Assembly: GCA_038380435.1 (NCBI GenBank) | Contig: JAWZYU010000027.1 | Location: forward strand, 2,415,156 to 2,479,155 | Source of the DNA: Ryuthela nishihirai | Lineage: Eukaryota > Arthropoda > Arachnida > Araneae > Heptathelidae | Reading direction: 5' to 3' | DNA: 64,000 nucleotides | Part shown: positions 1 to 8,799 of the stretch, in pieces | How the letters are laid out: every line of letters begins with the position of its first letter | Numbering within the stretch: position 1 is the stretch's first letter | Translations under genes and position numbers: made by a program | Notes under the pieces: generated by a model | Database searches by the model: none | What the model was told of the DNA's origin: nothing | Seen by the model: the letters and a program-made list of their open reading frames with translations, nothing else

Positions 1-380
1 TAAATTAAAACCTTTAGAGGATTTGAAAACTATGAATTATATAATACCAATATTTTATTAGTGCCTTTTCTACTAGAAAAGAACTTTTCATTAATCTATC
101 AAAACAAAAATTGCATTTATTCCACCCTCCCTGGGGGTTAAGGGTCAAATAATTTGTTGCTGCCAATGTAAACCCCTTGATCATCACACTTCACTACCAA
201 AATATCAAATTTCTAGCCCAAATAGATGATTTGTAATATTCATTTATAAGTTTTGAAATTTTCAAATTTTTACACTGTCAGAGGGCACGATTGAAACTTT
301 TGAGAGATTCAAAGAGTCTGAAAGTAATAGTATATCAATATCTGTTCAACCCAAAATAGATTTTTAATTTATCACTAGTA
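1..380. other. AT-rich flank with a diverged dispersed repeat
   Basis: No gene is visible. The segment around 125-300 (C/T-rich start, then a run about Ca-tca-cttcactaccaaaat) is recognisably similar to 7225-7365 on the other side of the first LINE copy, in the same orientation. It is probably a diverged unclassified repeat. Nothing else is seen. Confidence 0.35.
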
Positions 381-1041
381 AAATGGTTGCTAGGTAGTCA
401 CTGGAAGGAGAGCTATGCACAAATCCCCTGATGTGATGCACAGAACCAGCCAGTCTTAGCACCTAAAGTTCCACCTTCCTTTTCATGGTGCAGACCGTTA
501 TTACCTTTCAAAAGAGATACTCTCTTGTGGGAGGGAATGGAAGGGGAGGGCTGCCAGATCAGTGTGGCCTACTGATATGGACTACTATGGTACTTTTTTT
601 TTTCTACCTTGCTGAGGAGTGGTCAACCACACAGGGTCCTGATGCTGACCATATACATCAACTGGAATTAAATAATGTCTCTGAGCTTGATTATGGATCC
701 TGAATTTGCTGTACTGGTGGGCTTCTATTGAGGGAAAATCTTACGCTGTGTTTTCTGTTTGTGGGTTGACAGTCCCAAGTGAATAGATTCACAGGATACG
801 TTTTATCACTTGGTGGATAATCCTGATCTGAGGCCATCACAGGTACCTGAACTCTTGCTTTTATAGGCATTGTCAAACTTGCATTGGAGGAAGTCTTTCA
901 GTGTAGGTGGCTTCAATCCCTAGTAGTGAGGGAAACATATCTTTGCCTCATGCCCGCGATTCAGGAAATGTTTGATTTGTCAACATTTTCTCTCTCAACA
1001 AACATAGTTTCTTTAAATATCCCATTAACCATTCTCTCAAC

Positions 1042-1345
1042 AGGTAGTTGGAATGTGAGGACTTTGTACAGAGATTATTCTCTTGATGCCCTCACACAAT
1101 AATTCCACTGTTATAAATTATATATTCTCAGTTTGCAAGATACCAGATGGACAGATAAAGGTTAGATTCTTGAAAATAATGTTAAATTTCTTTTTTCAGG
1201 GGGGGGGGGGGGGGGGGAAGATAAGAAGAATCACCAAGGTGTAGGTTTGCTTCTCAGCAGACACACTAGTTATGCTCTTCTAGGATATGAGTGCATTAAT
1301 GAAAGGTTTCTACAGTTAAATTTCAGGAAAGCATTTGTTATGGTT
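1042..1345 (+). pseudogene. LINE A endonuclease remnant
   Basis: The reading frames carry the start of an APE-like endonuclease: GSWNVRTL (1042 onward) and a degenerate version of the LQETRW motif near 1130-1150, followed by GLLLSRH near 1245. Sister copies at 55312-56037 and 59540-60130 show the missing parts, including the GDFNAKV and SDH motifs. A 17-18 base G run at about 1200-1217 disrupts the frame. The sequence then jumps from about residue 85 of the domain into the linker, so no catalytic site remains. Confidence 0.7.
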
Positions 1346-1373
1346 TGCTTACTACTGAAGTTGAGTAACAATT

Positions 1374-1482
1374 TTAACCCTTTCACTATCATATCAGTGA
1401 AAAATGGCCCAAACTGAAGGTAGAAGGTAGTGAAGAGAAAGGAATAGCGTTGGTTAGGCCAGTATGGTAAGAAAAGGGTTAA
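1374..1482. mobile_element. piggyBac-like MITE with TTAA target duplication
   Basis: A 109-bp block begins TTAACCCTTTC and ends GAAAAGGGTTAA. These are short inverted termini flanked by TTAA (1374-1377 and 1479-1482), the hallmark of piggyBac-superfamily insertion. It sits inside LINE A. The orthologous site in copy B (about 56185-56197, cattttaaacaggc) has a single TTAA and no insert, which gives a clean empty site. It has no coding capacity. It could belong to the piggyBac lineage seen at 2905-4284, but the termini differ (CCCTTT versus CCACTTGC), so a different source is more likely. Confidence 0.8.
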
Positions 1483-2080
1483 ACAGACTTTTCTTGAAAC
1501 TAACAATACTCTTTTGGGTAAAAAGAATCAGAGGTGGCAAAATTATTTGAGTGTTTAGGCACTGGAGCTTATTTTGGAAAGAAAGAACTGCAGAAATGTT
1601 CTTAAAAAAATACATTAGTAGTCCTGACAGAAAGCATTACAAAAAGCTTAATAAATGTGTGAAGGATCAGTTAACAGCTGATAAGAATCTTTGGCTTGAT
1701 GGCTTGGGTGACAAAGTTGAGGAAGCTGCTAGAGAGATTATTATCTGGTACAGCAGAGAGCTGTACCACATAATGTTTTGTGTGGTAAAAAAATGGAAAG
1801 GTATACAGGAATTGAAGAATAAAATAGATAAGGTTATAGATGAGGACTCTCTCATGGCCAGGTGGGCTGAGCATTTCAGAGATGTTCTACAGTACTGTGC
1901 AAATTAGTTGGGACAATAGGAAAATGCAGTAACAAAGACACAACTAAAATATTTATTTGTTTAATAGTGTACATAGTTAATAGTGAATGTGACCCCCTTA
2001 GCTTTAATTACTTGTTTCACCCTCTCAACCATTGATGTCACTAGCTTTCCACACATCTCTTTTACTTCAGGGTCGTGGTA

Positions 2081-2620
2081 CTACACTTTCATGACACTTT
2101 CTATCATTTTGGTTTTCATCATGCAGTCCATCTTAGATATGCACACTTTAATAATGGCCCACAAATTTTCAATGTGATTTAGATTGGGTGAATTTCCTGG
2201 CCACTCCAATACCTTCAAATGTTGCTGGGTAAAGAAGCTCTTAGCAAGCTTAGAATTGTGGCATGGAGCCAGATCCTGTTGAAGTACCCCATCGCCGTTA
2301 GGAAACAGCTTCTGCAGTGTTGGGACCATTTTCGCCTCCAGAACGCCTATGTACTTTTTGCTGTCCATCATTCCTTCAATGGGGTGAAGTGTCTGTGGCC
2401 CGGAAGCTGTGAAACATCCCCCAAACACGACCTTGGGTGGGTGTTTGGGGGATTGCTGGATGTGGCCGGATCGAAGAGGTTCTCCAAGCAAGCAGCGGAC
2501 GAAATTTGACCTGTAGCCATGCAGCTCAAGGTGGGTTTCGATGGAAAATAACACTTTTTCCCAATTCTCCACAGTCCTGTCTCGATGTTTCTTTGCCGAG
2601 GATAGCCTTTTTTGCTTCAT
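2081..2620 (-). pseudogene. Tc1 transposase catalytic domain, inactive
   Basis: A 179-codon open stretch matches the C-terminal DDE half of Tc1 transposases. The first catalytic region reads VLFSIETHLEL, where the usual SDE has become SIE. The second, LQQDLAPCH, keeps its Asp. The third reads SPNLNHIENLW, with Asn in place of Asp. Two of three metal ligands are therefore lost. The N-terminal part is separated from it by the piggyBac insertion. Family assignment is firm, and the copy cannot be catalytically active. Confidence 0.9.
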
Positions 2621-2703
2621 AGCAGCTGGTTGCCGCTATGAAGCAAAAGCATCTGAAAGGGGGAAATCGCTGCCTCTGAAAGGCAGCAAATTCCCCCTTT
2701 TTC
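2610..2703. repeat. Two adjacent fold-back hairpins at a Tc1/piggyBac junction
   Basis: Arms 2610-2626 and 2632-2648 (TTTTGCTTCATAGC...) pair with one mismatch around a 5-nt loop. Next to them, 2655-2665 pairs with 2691-2703 (AAGGGGGAA / TTCCCCC), and inside that GCTGCC (2669-2674) pairs with GGCAGC (2682-2687). The second hairpin's right side matches the piggyBac sequence also found at 3857-3885, so one arm looks like a short inverted copy of the other. Confidence 0.75.
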
Positions 2704-2904
2704 AACTTCTTTTGTTTCATGTCATTTGGAACTTCTTTTCTTGTAATTCTCAATGTCCCATAGGTATCAGTTCCTTTAGCAATCAACAAATCATGGATTC
2801 AATACATTCCCACCAGCTCTGGGGAGTCAAAATCTGCTTTTTGGAGGGGCATCGAGCCCGGCGGCCACACTCCAGAAGGTGATGACATATGGTGGAAGTC
2901 TATA
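2650..2904 (-). pseudogene. Second piggyBac transposase fragment
   Basis: Minus-strand codons read DSPELVG, then LLIAKGTDTYGTLRI and RKEVPNDMKQKK. This is a typical piggyBac stretch just after the second catalytic Asp. About 120 bp (2672-2789) repeats 3855-3976 nearly exactly, in the same orientation. It lies between the Tc1 catalytic half and the TTAA end of the neighbouring piggyBac derivative. It may be the relic of a second insertion or of a local duplication. Confidence 0.65.
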
Positions 2905-4284
2905 TTAACCACTTGCCTGATGGATTTTTAATTGTTTTCTGCACAGAAAATGACAGTTTTTTTATTTTTTCATTCTATTCATATGTCTATGACTAGGAAA
3001 AACAGACAATTACAGAAAATCGTTATTAATTTATTAATTTAAAAATCTTACAATTTTGATTTACTTACACCTTTTTTTGAAATTTAAAACTTTTTTTTCA
3101 AAAGCTCTAATTTGAAATTTTTTGCATGAAATATAAATAATCTAGGTTTTAGATAGATTATGTAACTAAACTAGATTATGTAACTATGTAATTATAACTG
3201 TTATTTTTTACACCACTGTTTTATGTACATTTTCTAAAAAATCTTCATTGTGTGATAGTTTTTGAAACACGGTGCAGCACAAAGTCCTACATCACATTCC
3301 TGGCAATAGAGCCTTGTTTCTTTTCTCATTCTTTTGCCATTTTCATCCCTTTTGGCACAACAAACTGCACACTGCCGACATGGCTTTTCCTTCTTCTCTG
3401 TAGGTGGAATATAGTCAGGGAAGTGCCTCGCAGTCAGGTGTAGGGGATGTGGTTCTACCGAAGGCCTTCCACCTTTAGATCTCATATCCTCTGTGTGGTA
3501 CTTCTCAATTATATTTACCACTAGTTCCATTCTAAAGTCAAGGTTTCTTTTTGTTCCACCATTCTTCCTGTATAACACAAATGAGTTCCAAGTGGCCTGC
3601 TCTAACAAATGGAAAAATATTTTTTTATAATACATTTTCCCTCTTTTTTTTTATAATGTTTGATAGTTTTGATTGACAGTTTGTCAAGTGCTGATCAGCC
3701 TATCCACTCCACCCATTCTATCATTGTACTCGACAATAATTTTTGGCTTCTGTAACACCTTTTCCCTTTTTTTCACGTCCACAAATTCAGTGTTGTGTAC
3801 CATAGAGAGCAGAGTAACGATCTTATTGTGCCATTTCATCACCATCACTTTACCTCTCTGAAAGGCAGCGAATTCCTCCTTTTTTCAACTTCTTTTGTTT
3901 CATGTCATTTGGAACTTCTTTTCTTGTAATTCTCAATGTCCCATAGGTATCAGCTCCTTTAGCAATCAACAAATCAGCCATCTCTGGGGAAGTGTAGTAA
4001 TTGTCCGTAGTCACACAATAACCTTTACCTAGTAAACATTAGTGTTAGAACAATCTGGGATGATATAGGTAGATTATTATATTCCTCATTCAGTACTGAC
4101 CCTTTTCCTGTATAAATAATAATTGACCAGATATATCCGGACTTTGACTCGCATAGCATGAAAGTTTTTACTTCAAATCTGGCTCTTTTTAGGGGAACAT
4201 ATTGAATCCATGCTAGCCTACCCTTATAAAGCATGAGACTTTCATCAATAGAAATGTCCCTCTCAGGTGTCAGCAAGTGGTTAA
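2905..4284 (-). mobile_element. piggyBac internal-deletion derivative nested in Tc1
   Basis: Both ends carry TTAA plus a shared 8-base inverted terminus (TTAACCACTTGC at 2905-2916, GCAAGTGGTTAA at 4273-4284), fitting piggyBac TTAA insertion. It sits within the Tc1 transposase gene: the Tc1 frame stops at the codons just outside 4284 (FLGVN). On its minus strand the 5' terminus joins directly to the middle of the transposase, so about the first half of the gene and most of the 5' end are missing. The remaining body is about 1.37 kb. Confidence 0.75.
3234..4270 (-). pseudogene. piggyBac transposase, C-terminal half
   Basis: In order on the minus strand: ERDISIDES near 4255 (first catalytic Asp), KGRLAWIQY, SGYIWSIIIYTGKG, then CVTTDNYYTS near 4010 (second Asp), IAKGTDTYGTLRI near 3960, VMKWHNKIV and EYNDRMGGVDRL near 3850-3690 (third Asp). 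The C-terminal cysteine-rich domain (3635-3234) has CRQCAVCC, a CQECDVGLC pair and PCFKNYHT, the zinc-binding tail typical of piggyBac transposases. All three catalytic Asp are legible, but a frameshift near 4020, further frame changes around 3640-3860 and loss of the N-terminal half make it a pseudogene. Confidence 0.88.
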
Positions 4285-4545
4285 CCCCAAGAAACGCAAT
4301 CTCCCTTTTGATGTCTCCACTGGTCTTCTTCGGGTCTATGATACTAATTCTTCGAATTAGACTATCATCTCTAGGGGTGGTTTTTCTTTTTCTTCCACAA
4401 TGTCCTTTACGGGACATGTCCACTGACCCCTTAGTCCCGTTTCCTTATGCAGCTTCATGATCCATGAAACGCTGGATTTCCTGACACCAACTGCTTTTGC
4501 TATCTGCCTAGCAGTAAGTGAAGTGTTATTATTTTAGCTTGTTTA
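4285..4545 (-). pseudogene. Tc1 transposase N-terminal HTH part
   Basis: Minus-strand frames read a paired-like helix-turn-helix region (ARQIAKAVG, then SSVSWIMKL in pieces) followed by GCGRKRKT-like GRKRKTTPRDDSLIRR and the second helix-turn-helix up to FLGVN, where the piggyBac end begins. This is the GRKR-containing DNA-binding half of the transposase whose catalytic half is at 2620-2081. Confidence 0.75.
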
Positions 4546-4968
4546 CAAGGCGTGATGTCCATAATGTATTTAATAGAAAAAGTTTCCAATGAAAATTGTG
4601 AACTACTTATTAATCATGTCCTCAGCCTATGAAATATCAATTCCAACTAAAGTGGAAGTGTAAATAATAGCAGAGTAACACAACAGATAATTCTAGACTT
4701 GCAGCAGACGGTTATGAACAAGTTTAGATTTGCAGCAATTTAGATTCTGCAGCGGAAGGGACTTAGCGTTCCTTTGCTTGTCCCAACTAATTCGCACAGT
4801 ACTGTAAATACTGTGGTTAGTTCTACTCCCATCCCTGGTTATGAGGATAGATGCGTTACTGACTTTAATGTTGGCCCCATATCACAGTCTGAAATCATTG
4901 TGGCCATTTCTAAACATAAATCCTCAAGGGTAGATGAAATTATTACTGAAATGCCTAGAGCTGGGACC

Positions 4969-5813
4969 CCCCCCCCCCCCATTCACTTTTACTTTACCTT
5001 AACCAGTTTTGCTTAATTTACGTTATATTTATCATTTTGGGAATTTTTATTTCATTTTTGGCATCACAGCGCTCGTTTCCAAGAGCATAGCAGTTGTGCA
5101 TTCGGTCACCAGCTAAAGCGCGTTTGTACAAGGACACGCCCCCTCTTGCGTCATAGCTTGCACGCTCGTCATTTTATTCAAATGTCTTTACCGGTGCAAC
5201 AGCCACTTGTTGCCAAGCCTGTACGCTTGTTAAAACCATGACATGTTAGTCACAAGAGACAGTTGAGAGTTAGAGTGAGTAGTTGAAAGTCAGTTTTTTT
5301 AGTTTTTGAGAAGTCAGTTTTGAGAAGTAGTCAGAATGAAGTTAATTTTGAGAAGTTAGTAGTTATTAATAGTAAGAATCAGTTTTTTGAGAAGTCAGTT
5401 AGTTGTGAGTTGGAAGTGAGTTAGTAGAGTTGTGAGACAGTAGTTGTCAGTTTCTAGTGAGATACAAAAGATGTAGTATCTTCTTCATTGAAGTTGGTGA
5501 GTGTTTAAAATAATTTGGGAAATAAACTTGTTTGTTATAGAAACTTTTTTGAATCTTGATATTTTTTCTCTTGAGCAATGTTAGTTGATACGTTTTGATT
5601 AGAATTTGCATTAGAAGTTTGACAATCATTTAATTTTTGAATTCTTACTTGCTAAGTAACGCTCACTGGTATTCGAACCCTAATTGAACTTTATTTTGGC
5701 AATTTTTTAATTATTGCCTGGCCCCCGACTTTAGCTATCTGGAGCTTGAATAAATATTGGATCAGATAAAGGATCCAAAACTTTAAAAGTAATTAAATCT
5801 TTGGAGCATTACA
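4969..5813 (+). mobile_element. Solo-LTR-like block in LINE A
   Basis: This is the reverse-complement relative of 51521-52221. Shared landmarks include TTTACcttAACCAGTTTTgctt near the left end, CATCACAGCGCTCG, the CTTGAGCAATGTTAGTTGATA-type core near 5571 and the terminal ATCTTTGGAGCATTACA ending at 5813. The sister copy shows the family ends are TGT...ACA. Here the left TGTGATGGTCC end is lost into a run of about 13 C (4968-4980), and some LINE sequence at the junction is missing, so the target duplication cannot be read. Confidence 0.65.
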
Positions 5814-7140
5814 ATGAAGCTATTGTTCCTAAAGATTTTACCAGAGCTATTATTATCCCTATTTTTTTTAAAAAAGGTGATCTCAGTTCTTGTTATAACT
5901 ATATGGATATCAGCCCACTTATTGTTCCAGGTAAAGTTCTTTGCATGATTATGCTTAATAAACTTAAGAATCTGGTTGACAGACAATTGCATGATGCACA
6001 GCGTGTCTGTCATGGATGCGTGGATTCAGAAGTGGTAGGGGATATGTAGATCAGATTTTTTCACTGGCAGATTCTTGAGAAATGTTTAGAGTTTCAGAAA
6101 CCTGTGGTTACTAGTTTTGTAGATTTCGAAAATTCTTTTGACTCTGTTGACCATCATAATTTGTGGTTGATCATGTGATCTTATGATATACCAGACGAGT
6201 TAGTTAATCTAGTGAAAGCTCTTTAAAACAACACTGAGTCATGTGTGAGAGTAGATAAAGCTTGTAGCAATTGGTTTAGCATTGCTTCTGGTGTTCAACA
6301 AGGGTACATTTTGTCTCCTTTCCTCTTTAATTTGGTTATTGATTATGTTATTCGAAATTCTCTGCAAGAGAAAGCTTTTGGGCTTAAATGATCTAGAGAC
6401 CTGAAAATTTGTGATTTAGATTAAGCTGATGATTTGGCCCTCTTGGCAAATGATGTTGATGAGATGAACTCTTTCTTTCGAGCTGTTGATGAGATTGGTA
6501 GTGGAATAAGTTTGGTGATAAACAGAGAGAAAACTATAATGTTGAAAATTGGTCAGGCAGGCTGTTATTCAGTTAATCTGAATGGTTACAGTCTTGAGTA
6601 GGTGTCTTAGTTTAATTTTCTTGGGAGCTATGTAACATATACTGTGATATATGACATGAGATAAACAGATAAATAGGGATTGCTGCTGTGACTTTTAAGA
6701 ATCTATGGAGAGTGTGGAAAAATAGGTGTTTACACCTAAAGACTAAAATTAGAGTGTATAATAGTATGGTTCTTTCTTGAGTTAGTTACAATAGTAAAAT
6801 GTGCATCCTTTGTAAACAAGATAACAGGAAACTTGATGCTTTTGTTTCTAGATGTTTATGCAGTATCTTGGGTAGCTCAACTGTAAGTAATGATCAGCAA
6901 CCTCCTTTAAGCAGCATATTGTGCAGAGAGAGACTCCATTGGTTTGGCCATGTTGCCCATATGGATAATTATAAATTAACGAATAGGGTTATGAAGAGTG
7001 TGTCTAAAGGCCTCAGAAAGAAGGGGAGACATAGGATGTTGTGTGTAGACAATATCAAACAGGACCTGGTTAGAATTGGTATGCAGTGGCCAGATGCAGC
7101 AGATGTAGCTCAGTACAAGTATGCTTAGAGAACTAAATTG
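5814..7140 (+). pseudogene. LINE A reverse transcriptase and C-terminal region
   Basis: Degenerate frames can be followed from PKDFTRAIIIPIF through LVDRQLHDAQ, DFENSFDSVD, SGVQQGYILSP, a broken YADD (stop at the Tyr codon, DL*ADDLALLA), and the C-terminal LCKQDNRKLDAF, LCRERLHWFGHVAHMDNY and WPDAADVAQ, which is open at 6799-7128. Multiple stops are present. It is homologous to the RT at 20512-21969. Confidence 0.85.
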
Positions 7141-7206
7141 CACGGTCTAGCTGAACCTCGTAGCCCATGACTTCTTGAGGATGATGATGATGGTGATGAA
7201 AAAGAA

Positions 7207-7465
7207 ACAGTTATCTGACAAAAAAGTCCCCCCCCCCCTCAGTGTAAGGATGAATATCATTGTTTTCAACAATTGTATGACTTCATATTTCATTACCAAA
7301 ATTCCAAATTTCTGACATAATTACATCACTTGCAGTATTCATTTAAAATTTTTGAATTTAGGCTCAATGGCATTATTAGTACATAAGAAATATGGCAAAA
7401 AATTTAAATGAATATTGCAAGGATATTAAACTTATCATGGGGTTCTCTAAAAATTAATATTGGGT
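7207..7465. other. AT-rich spacer with diverged repeat
   Basis: A C run (7227-7237) is followed by sequence similar to 125-300, then featureless AT-rich DNA. No gene is seen. Confidence 0.3.
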
Positions 7466-7469
7466 TCAC

Positions 7470-7835
7470 TGTCTGTTGTGTTGAAAACCTGCTATGGGAC
7501 ACACCTACTTATGCTGTTGCCACCATAGCTAGGAGTAATCTTCATGGTCTCTGGCACAGATGACTTGCGGACGTTGCTGTTTTTGGGCCATGGTCTCTGG
7601 CACTCATTGTTCAGTGGCAGTGGTTCCTAGCACAGCTCTGTGGCAGTTTGGTGTTAAAGATCAATTAACAAAAGTCATCTTGTACACCACAGACACAAGA
7701 AAGTAGGCAAGCTTTTACTTCATATTTAGAAATATACATACACATTTCGAATCAGTCTTGAACTGTGATCACTGTGAAGTCAAAATGGGGTTTGAGGGTG
7801 CGTGCCTCGCTACTTTATTTGTTTATATTTTGATG
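7470..7835 (+). repeat. Solo pseudo-LTR of the Penelope-like element
   Basis: This matches the left flank of the Penelope-like element at 13790-14040 in direct orientation and its right flank at 15050-15415 in inverted orientation. Shared landmarks are TTGAAAACCTGCTRTGGGAC, GTTGCCACCA, CCTAGCACAGCTC and GATCAATTAA, and toward the right end GTGATCACTGTGAAG. There is no coding sequence. Confidence 0.7.
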
Positions 7836-7840
7836 ATATA

Positions 7841-7919
7841 TACTGCTCACAAAAATTAGGGGATATTTCAAAATTAATATGAAGCGAAGAAATATCCCCT
7901 AATTTTTGTGAGCAGTGTA
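7841..7919. mobile_element. 79-bp palindromic MITE, Tc1/mariner type
   Basis: TACTGCTCACAAAAATTAGG at the left is mirrored by CCTAATTTTTGTGAGCAGTG at the right. The inverted arms are about 30 bp, separated by about 16 bp, and bounded by TA. The size and termini fit a minimal Tc1/mariner-type MITE. Confidence 0.75.
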
Positions 7920-8598
7920 TATTAATGCTAGAAATTAGAGACTTTAATGGTAGAATGTGTGAAGGTCACAAGTTTTGTACTGACAACAAGAAGTTGATAA
8001 GTTGCCCCTTTATGTCCTGGATTTGGGGTGTAAACACCACTGAACTTTTTCGCTTTAAGAGATAATTGGAAAGTCCAATATGCTATGAGTGAAAATAGTC
8101 AGTAAGAATAATATTCAACTTAATTCATATTATTATTAGACAATAAATGTCTCTGGTATTGCAGATTTTAGATGCCTTAATGGTTTATTTATTTTAGTTG
8201 TGTTGGTACTAATGAAATATAATTTGTATTTTTAAAATTTGTTGTTAGTTTTAATTTACAATGTTAGAGTGCACTAAATATTATGGGAGAGACAAAACTT
8301 TTAACTAATATTACAATGATCTGTTTATAGTAGAGATTTGTTTTTAGTAGAATGTATTCTACTTGTGTCAGTCTTTATGTTATCACATTTTTTTTTATTA
8401 TACTACACTAAAATTGATGTGTTGATTTGGTTATAGCATAATGTTTTTTATATATAATATTTTTGCTCTTTTTCAAATTTGCAGTATTAAGAGTTTGTCA
8501 AACTAAATTTTATAAGCTTTTGCCATTCTAAAATATTGCACTTTTTAAAATCAAATAATAGTGAGATTTTATGACAATGATAATTATCTGTTTTCTAG
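7920..8598. other. AT-rich, apparently single-copy
   Basis: I see no repeat partner and no ORF. If the exons at 8599 and 8746 are real this is intronic, ending in a plausible acceptor (ttttctag at 8591-8598). Confidence 0.3.
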
Positions 8599-8657
8599 CG
8601 ATATAAAACCTTGCCTGTTAGGAACGTCACAACAAACTCTAAATATCCCATCTCCTG
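8599..8657 (+). other. Candidate host exon 1
   Basis: A 59-bp block lies between a pyrimidine-rich acceptor ending TTTTCTAG (8598) and a strong donor GTAAGT (8658). Read with one leading base it is open (DIKPCLLGTSQQTLNIPSP) and ends with one base of a split codon. It is more GC-rich than its surroundings. No protein family is recognised. Confidence 0.45.
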
Positions 8658-8745
8658 GTAAGTTATTTCTTTAAACTAATTGCATATATTGTAGCTACTG
8701 GCTGAAGTTTCTTAATCTTACTTAGGTTTGTTTTCTAATATACAG

Positions 8746-8790
8746 ATCTGTTTCCATACTTGTCCCGACGTCTTGCCAGCAGTATGAAAG
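8746..8790 (+). other. Candidate host exon 2
   Basis: A 45-bp block lies between an acceptor TTCTAATATACAG (8745) and a donor GTAGGT (8791). Joined to 8599-8657 the reading stays open (split GAT codon, then LFPYLSRRLASSMK), and both blocks share the same phase. The intron would be 88 bp. A further alternative donor GTAAAA lies 4 bp downstream. The parent gene is not recognised and its other exons were not found in the window. Confidence 0.45.
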
Positions 8791-8799
8791 GTAGGTAAA

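Larger units (their letters stand above)
1890..4804 (-). mobile_element. Tc1-like transposon inserted in LINE A
   Basis: Terminal inverted repeats of about 27 bp start CAGTACTGTGC at both ends (1890-1916 and 4778-4804, one mismatch) and are flanked by TA (1888-1889, 4805-4806). Outside them the LINE sequence continues directly (gttcTA ... TAaatactgtggttag), so the insertion site is exact. Transposase remnants lie on the minus strand at 4540-4285 (N-terminal helix-turn-helix part) and 2620-2081 (catalytic part). The element is swollen by a piggyBac derivative at 2905-4284 and a second piggyBac fragment at about 2650-2905. Confidence 0.92.
381..7206 (+). mobile_element. LINE copy A (APE-type non-LTR retrotransposon), multiply interrupted
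   Basis: This is a near full-length but dead LINE. It starts at the same base as copy B (54621), with a GCTAGGTAGTCACT-type 5' UTR. The endonuclease opens near 1042 with GSWNVRTL. The linker resumes at about 1500-1890, RT pieces run 4807-4968 and 5814-6900, and the C-terminal region ends in a GAT-rich tail near 7181-7200. Part of the endonuclease is deleted near 1345. Three insertions split it: a TTAA MITE (1374-1482), a Tc1 element (1890-4804) and an LTR-like block (about 4969-5813). Many stops and frameshifts are present, including TAA in place of the Tyr codon of the YADD box near 6420. The family (RTE versus CR1/L2-like) cannot be settled without a phylogeny. Confidence 0.85.

Noticed and set aside
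2219..2882. Plus-strand ORFs at 2219-2509 and 2541-2882
   Set aside because: Antisense to Tc1 and piggyBac transposase sequence.
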